Shown here: piece by piece, positions 60,081 to 64,000 of the stretch
How positions within the stretch are numbered: the first letter of the stretch is position 1
Layout: the number at the start of each line of letters is the position of its first letter
NCBI RefSeq assembly: GCF_015864665.1
Contig: NZ_JADYWU010000002.1
Span: 1 to 64,000 of the forward strand
From: Salinibacterium sp. SWN167
GTDB lineage: Bacteria; Actinomycetota; Actinomycetes; Actinomycetales; Microbacteriaceae
DNA: 64,000 nt
Direction of reading: 5' to 3'
Program-made: the position numbers and the translations under genes
The notes under the pieces: model-generated
What the model saw: only the letters and a program-made list of their open reading frames with translations
Databases searched by the model: none
What the model was told of the DNA's origin: nothing

Positions 60081-60110
60081 ATGATGTTTCATGCAGCGCG
60101 CCCCTGTCAA
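60081..60110 (-). promoter_or_regulatory. Promoter of the leader-peptide/winged-helix transcript
   Basis: On the minus strand TTGACA (60110-60105) is a perfect -35 box and CATCAT (60086-60081) a four-of-six -10 box with 18-bp spacing. The predicted start of transcription (60075-60073) coincides with the leader ATG at 60073. Confidence 0.6.
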
Positions 60111-60132
60111 GTTGCGCGCGAAAATTGTGCTG

Positions 60133-60765
60133 CTAGACGAGACCGTACAGGCGGTCGCCAGCATCGCCGAGGCCGGGCACGATGTAGCCGTTCTCGTTGA
60201 GGCGTTCGTCGAGTGCGCCGAGCACGATCGTGACGTCTTTGTCGCCCATGGCCTTCTCGAGGGCAGCAAGGCCTTCAGGGGCGCCGAGGATGCAGACCGC
60301 GGTGACGTCAGTGGCACCACGGTCGAGCAGGTACTGAATCGCTGCGATGAGCGAGCCTCCGGTTGCCAGCATGGGGTCGAGCACGAAGCACTGGCGGTTC
60401 GACAGATCGTCGGGCAGGCGCTCGGCGTAGGTGTCTGGCTGCAGCGTCTCTTCGTTGCGCACCATGCCCAAGAAGCCGACTTCGGCGGTGGGTACGAGCT
60501 TGACCATTCCCTCGAGCATTCCGAGCCCGGCCCGAAGAATCGGCACCACGAGAGGCTTGGGTGAGCTGATTGCCACACCCTTCGTCGCGGTGACGGGGGT
60601 CTCAATGTCGACCTCTTCAACGCGCACCGAACGGGTCGCTTCGTACGCCAAAAGCGTGACTAGCTCCTCCGTCAGCGCCCGAAAAGTGGGGGCGGCGGTG
60701 TTCTTGTCGCGCAGCACGGTGAGCTTGTGCGTGATGAGCGGGTGGTCGGCAACGTGAACTCGCAT
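60133..60765 (-). CDS. upp: Uracil phosphoribosyltransferase
   Basis: A 210-residue uracil salvage enzyme converting uracil and PRPP to UMP. The PRPP loop reads [18 protein letters not shown], and the N-terminus [21 protein letters not shown] and central [17 protein letters not shown] are family hallmarks. Length matches. Divergent from tadA across 43 bp. Confidence 0.96.
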   Translation of the reverse strand: MRVHVADHPLITHKLTVLRDKNTAAPTFRALTEELVTLLAYEATRSVRVEEVDIETPVTATKGVAISSPKPLVVPILRAGLGMLEGMVKLVPTAEVGFLGMVRNEETLQPDTYAERLPDDLSNRQCFVLDPMLATGGSLIAAIQYLLDRGATDVTAVCILGAPEGLAALEKAMGDKDVTIVLGALDERLNENGYIVPGLGDAGDRLYGLV

Positions 60766-60808
60766 AGGCTAAATCTACTTGAGGTACGGACCACTTGGAG
60801 AACCGATC

Positions 60809-61261
60809 GTGACAAAGTTCGATCAATGGATGACGCGGGCCATCGCCGAGGCGAAGCTCACGGCCGATTCTGCCGACGTTCCAGTCGCCGCTCTCGTCTT
60901 CGATCAGAACGACAATCTCGTCTCCGTTGGGCGCAATGAGCGGGAGCTCACGGGCGACCCCACGGCGCACGCCGAGGTAGTGGCAATCCGGGCCGCGGCC
61001 GCGGCCACCGGTTCGTGGCGCCTCGACGAGATGACTCTCGTGGTCACCCTTGAGCCGTGCACGATGTGTGCTGGCGCGATTCTGCAGGCCCGCATCCCGC
61101 GCGTGGTGTTTGGGGCGTGGGACGAAAAAGCCGGCGCATCAGGCAGCGTGAATGATCTACTGCGTGACCGCCGGCTTCCGCACAAGGTCGAGGTGGTGGC
61201 GGGCATCCAAGAGGCTGAATGCGCTGCGCTGCTGACGGACTTCTTCGAAGCCCGTCGCTAG
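60809..61261 (+). CDS. tadA: tRNA adenosine(34) deaminase
   Basis: A 150-residue zinc deaminase converting A34 to inosine in tRNA-Arg. Zinc and proton-shuttle residues are His54 and Glu56 in PTAHAEVVAIR and Cys84/Cys87 in EPCTMCAGA. GTG 60809 has GGAG eight bases upstream and is preferred to the TTG at 60779. C-terminal VNDLLRDRRLPHKVEV is normal for the family. Confidence 0.93.
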   Translation: MTKFDQWMTRAIAEAKLTADSADVPVAALVFDQNDNLVSVGRNERELTGDPTAHAEVVAIRAAAAATGSWRLDEMTLVVTLEPCTMCAGAILQARIPRVVFGAWDEKAGASGSVNDLLRDRRLPHKVEVVAGIQEAECAALLTDFFEARR

Positions 61262-61276
61262 CCCGCTAGGCCCGGC

Positions 61277-61660
61277 TTAGTGCCAGAGCACCGCAACGAA
61301 CACGTTGATGAGCGCGCCCATGCCTGCAAGGTGCAGGAACGGCAGGGTGGCTTTCTTTTCGCTGGTGCCCGCGCTGAGGGCCTTGGCCTGGCGTGAGCGC
61401 GCGATCATGACGGCGACGAGCACGACGATCGCGAAGATCAGCTTCACGGCGATCTTGGCGTTGTTGACGTCTTCGTCGTTCATCTGCACGAGGCCAACAA
61501 GGATGAGTCCGGTGACGAGCTGCGTGATGGCACCGATCAGCATCGTGCCCAGTTCAAAGCCTTCTTTGCGGCGCAGCTGAAGAGCGAATGATCCGATGAT
61601 GAGCGCAAGCCCCAGAATGTGCAGCGCGAGCACGGTGTGAATGATTGGTTCGAAGTTCAT
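61277..61660 (-). CDS. Small membrane protein of unknown function
   Basis: A 127-residue protein with four likely membrane helices (ALHILGLALIIGSFALQL; GTMLIGAITQLVTGLILVGLV; AVKLIFAIVVLVAVMIA; MGALINVFVAVLW). No family is recognised. It lies 17 bp downstream of the CDF gene on the same strand and could be cotranscribed. Confidence 0.75.
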   Translation of the reverse strand: MNFEPIIHTVLALHILGLALIIGSFALQLRRKEGFELGTMLIGAITQLVTGLILVGLVQMNDEDVNNAKIAVKLIFAIVVLVAVMIARSRQAKALSAGTSEKKATLPFLHLAGMGALINVFVAVLWH

Positions 61661-61677
61661 GGTTTCGGGATCCTTCT

Positions 61678-62640
61678 TTAGTCGTTGCCCACGATGACAA
61701 TGGCATCGGTGGGTGGTGCCGCTTCGGCTGGGCGGCGGTAAACGTCGGGTTCGATGTAGATCACGCGCGCCATCGGTTCAGCTGTACGAATGTCTTGTTC
61801 GACACTATCGATACTCGCCGCCACATCGCTCAAGCGAGTTTGCGCTCCGAAGTCGACCTTGGCAGCGACCAGGAGCTCTTCCGGGCCGAGGTAGAGCGTC
61901 TTCATGTGGATGAGCGAGCGAACGTCAGGGTGGGCGTTGATGGTGTCGCGAATGAGGTTGCGCTGCTTGGTGGTTGCACCCTCGCCGACGAGCAGGCTCT
62001 TGGTCTCGATGCCCAGAATGATCGCGACGATGATCAGCAGAATACCGATGGCAATCGTGCCGATGGCATCCCAGGTCGAGTCGCCCGTAATGACGGTGAG
62101 ACCGACGCCGAACAGAGCGAGCACGAGACCGAGTTCAGCGGCAACGTCTTCGAGTAGCACTACGGGAAGCTCGGGAGCTTTCGCGTGACGAATAAACGCG
62201 ATCCAGCCCTGCTTGCCGCGCACGAGATTCGACTCTTTCACGGCGGTGCGCAGCGAGAAGCCTTCGAGCACGATCGCGATGAGCAGAACGGTAATGGGCA
62301 GCCACGCTTGCTCAAGCTTGTGCGGATCTTGCAGCTTATGAATGCCCTCGTAGAGCGAGAACACGCCACCGACCGAGAACAGGATGATCGAAACGACGAA
62401 GGCGTACACGTAGCGCTCGCGGCCATAACCGAACGGATGCTCGGCATCCGCGTTCTTCTTGGCTTGCTTGCCACCGAGCAACAGCAGCGCCTGGTTGCTC
62501 GTGTCTGCCACGGAGTGCACGCTCTCCGCGAGCATCGAACTGGACCCCGAAATCAGAAACGCAATGAATTTGGTGACAGCGATTCCGCCGTTCGCCACCA
62601 TTGCAGCGATGATTGCCTTAGTTCCGCCTGACGCGCTCAT
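61678..62640 (-). CDS. Cation diffusion facilitator (CDF) family transporter
   Basis: A 320-residue CDF protein with about six membrane spans and a C-terminal cytoplasmic domain. The TM2 metal site is H42-x3-D46 (ESVHSVADTSNQ). In TM5 the usual HxxxD is replaced by LLEDVAAELGL, with Glu-Asp and a later Glu, as in the SLC30A9-like branch, so metal specificity may differ from zinc. Exports or handles divalent metal with proton exchange. Divergent from proC over 23 bp. Confidence 0.9.
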   Translation of the reverse strand: MSASGGTKAIIAAMVANGGIAVTKFIAFLISGSSSMLAESVHSVADTSNQALLLLGGKQAKKNADAEHPFGYGRERYVYAFVVSIILFSVGGVFSLYEGIHKLQDPHKLEQAWLPITVLLIAIVLEGFSLRTAVKESNLVRGKQGWIAFIRHAKAPELPVVLLEDVAAELGLVLALFGVGLTVITGDSTWDAIGTIAIGILLIIVAIILGIETKSLLVGEGATTKQRNLIRDTINAHPDVRSLIHMKTLYLGPEELLVAAKVDFGAQTRLSDVAASIDSVEQDIRTAEPMARVIYIEPDVYRRPAEAAPPTDAIVIVGND

Positions 62641-62663
62641 ACGATCGATTCTAGGATGTTCAC

Positions 62664-63491
62664 GTGACTACTTCTCTTCCTAGCATTGCAATTGTCGGCG
62701 CCGGATCAATGGGAGGTGCCATCCTGTCGGGTTTGCTTGACCCCTCGGTGACTGTAAGCGGGGGAATCCGCGTCACAAATCGCACCGAAGCTAAGGCTGC
62801 TGTGGTGCGTTCTGAGGGCGTGGAGTCCTTTGCGCTGGAGAATACTCCTGATGGCAATGCGCGCGCTGTGAAGGGGGCGAAGGTCGTGATGCTGGGGGTA
62901 AAGCCCGCCATGATCCCCGACACCCTTACCGCCCTTGCCCCATTCTTAGAACCCGATGCGATCATCATCAGCGTTGCTGCGGGTGTAACAACCGCACGGA
63001 TGGAAGGCATCGTCGACAACGTTGTGTTGCGTGCCATGCCCAACACTCCCGCTATCGTCGGCAAGGCCGTGACGGGACTCAGCGCTGGGTCGCGCGCCAC
63101 CGCGGATGACCTCGCCCTCGGCCGCGCCGTGTTTGAGACGGTCGGCACCGTCGTCGAAACGCCGGAATCGCAGATTGATGCGCTCAGCACCATCTCGGGT
63201 TCCGGCCCGGCCTACGTGTTCTTGATTCTCGAAGAGTTTGCTCGCACCGCCGTCGACATGGGCTTCACGCCCGAGCAGGCACTGACCCTGGTTGCCGGAA
63301 CGTTTGAAGGATCGCTCGCACTGCTGGCGTCATCCGATAGTTCACCGGCGCAACTGCGTAAGCAGGTTACGAGCCCTAAGGGCACGACCGAGCGTGCGGT
63401 TGAACAGCTGCAGGCTGCCGATCTGAAGGCAATTTTTGACAAGGCGACCGCTGCGGCGCTCGCTCGGGCCACGGAGCTCGCTGCCGGCTAA
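62664..63491 (+). CDS. proC: Pyrroline-5-carboxylate reductase
   Basis: A 275-residue enzyme for the last step of proline synthesis. Cofactor motif IVGAGSMGGAILSGLL (about 9-24), RAMPNTPAIVGKAVTGLSAG in the middle, and the signature SGSGPAYVFLILEEFARTAVD. GTG 62664 is the start. Length matches the family. Confidence 0.95.
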   Translation: MTTSLPSIAIVGAGSMGGAILSGLLDPSVTVSGGIRVTNRTEAKAAVVRSEGVESFALENTPDGNARAVKGAKVVMLGVKPAMIPDTLTALAPFLEPDAIIISVAAGVTTARMEGIVDNVVLRAMPNTPAIVGKAVTGLSAGSRATADDLALGRAVFETVGTVVETPESQIDALSTISGSGPAYVFLILEEFARTAVDMGFTPEQALTLVAGTFEGSLALLASSDSSPAQLRKQVTSPKGTTERAVEQLQAADLKAIFDKATAAALARATELAAG

Positions 63492-63555
63492 TCGCTCTTA
63501 CCCGTTCGTGCGGCCCCATTCGTGCCGCCTCGCGCATGCGGCTGCGCGACCGCTT

Positions 63556-64000
63556 TTAGAAGCGGCCGTGCAGCGCGCGCGAACGACGAGACATCGAGTC
63601 GATGATCACGGCGAGCAGTAGCACCGCTCCCGTGACCATGTAGCGCACCGAGGAGTCGAGGCTCAGCAGCGTGAGGCCGCTCGAGATCGACTGAATGACG
63701 ACAATGCCCAGCAGGGCAGACCAGGCGCTTCCGCGACCGCCGAAGAGGCTTGCACCGCCGATCACGGCTGCTGCGATGGCAGTGAGGTTGGTGTCGCCCC
63801 CGCCGCTGCTCTGGTTGGCGGCGGCCAGTCGTGATGCCGCCAGAATGCCACCGAGCGCTGCAAGTGTCGCACTCACTACGAACACCGAAATGTAGACCCG
63901 ATCAACCCGGATGCCTGCCCGCCGGGCTGCTTCGACGTTGCCGCCGACCGCATAGATGGAGCGCCCCCAGCGCGTGCGCTTGAGCGCAAAGTTGACGGCC
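63556..64000 (-). CDS. ABC sugar permease, RbsC/XylH-type (5' part outside window)
   Basis: The visible 147 codons are the C-terminal part of a ribose/xylose-type permease; the coding frame stays open to base 64000, beyond which it continues. The segment has WGRSIYAVGGNVEAARRAGIRV, the typical RbsC loop, and IAAAVIGGASLFGGRGSAWSALLG, then a terminal VLLLAVIIDSMSRR. The transporter's other genes lie upstream of this strand, outside the window. Convergent with proC. Confidence 0.9.
   Translation of the reverse strand, partial: AVNFALKRTRWGRSIYAVGGNVEAARRAGIRVDRVYISVFVVSATLAALGGILAASRLAAANQSSGGGDTNLTAIAAAVIGGASLFGGRGSAWSALLGIVVIQSISSGLTLLSLDSSVRYMVTGAVLLLAVIIDSMSRRSRALHGRF

Noticed and set aside
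1-64000. CRISPR arrays, tRNA genes, prophage or insertion-sequence genes
   Set aside because: No regularly spaced direct repeats, no tRNA cloverleaf signatures in the gaps and no transposase or integrase motifs were seen. The short tandem repeats found are 12-15 bp without spacers.

Overview
The window is high-GC, densely coded actinobacterial chromosome. Frequent GTG starts, ATGA/GTGA gene overlaps, a fused acyl-CoA carboxyltransferase, a MetS-type small transporter subunit and the general gene repertoire suggest a member of the Microbacteriaceae (family level is inference). It opens with the 3' end of a 5S rRNA and its terminator, so an rRNA operon lies just upstream. No tRNA, CRISPR array, integrase or insertion sequence was seen.

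Layout. 0.2-1.5 kb: short HPF/RaiA-like ribosome factor and a LysR regulator. 1.5-6.1 kb: a sugar ABC importer without ATPase, joined to a heparan-N-sulfatase-like sulfatase. 6.2-16.7 kb: a redox/metal block made of two two-component systems, two paralogous His-rich YHYH lipoproteins, a HupE/UreJ-like membrane protein, and a flavin module (ApbE, FMN-binding protein, ferric-reductase-like oxidoreductase). 16.8-20.9 kb: ornithine-cyclodeaminase-like protein, aminopeptidase P, flotillin. 21.0-33.6 kb: a catabolic island with fused carboxyltransferase, CaiB-type CoA-transferase, flavin hydroxylase, a Liv-type ABC importer with fused ATPases, IclR regulator, NTF2-like protein, DUF3500 protein and FAH-family hydrolase. 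33.6-35.3 kb: NSS transporter with a 47-residue MetS partner. 35.5-42.8 kb: a Dpp-type peptide importer with a C45 acylase-like enzyme, divergent from a LacI regulator across two perfect operators. 42.8-44.2 kb: flavin amine oxidase. 44.2-47.4 kb: lower-GC accessory stretch with an orphan OLD-like ATPase. 48.2-51.7 kb: Mn/Fe ABC importer and MntR-type repressor sharing an operator. 51.8-58.9 kb: secreted Val/Asp/Asn-rich protein, photolyase, MscS channel, MepB protein, SDR, guanidinium exporter under a probable guanidine-III riboswitch, membrane protein and PPOX-fold protein. 59.0-64.0 kb: winged-helix regulator behind a poly-cysteine leader ORF, upp, tadA, CDF transporter, proC, and a truncated ribose-type permease.

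The observations most worth pursuing are the leaderless poly-Cys leader ORF upstream of the winged-helix regulator, the guanidine-III aptamer before the SMR exporter, the YHYH/HupE cassette beside the flavinylation module, the shared MntR boxes, the OLD-like ATPase with a degenerate Toprim motif, and the secreted repeat protein. All functional calls come from reading motifs by eye; no database search was run.
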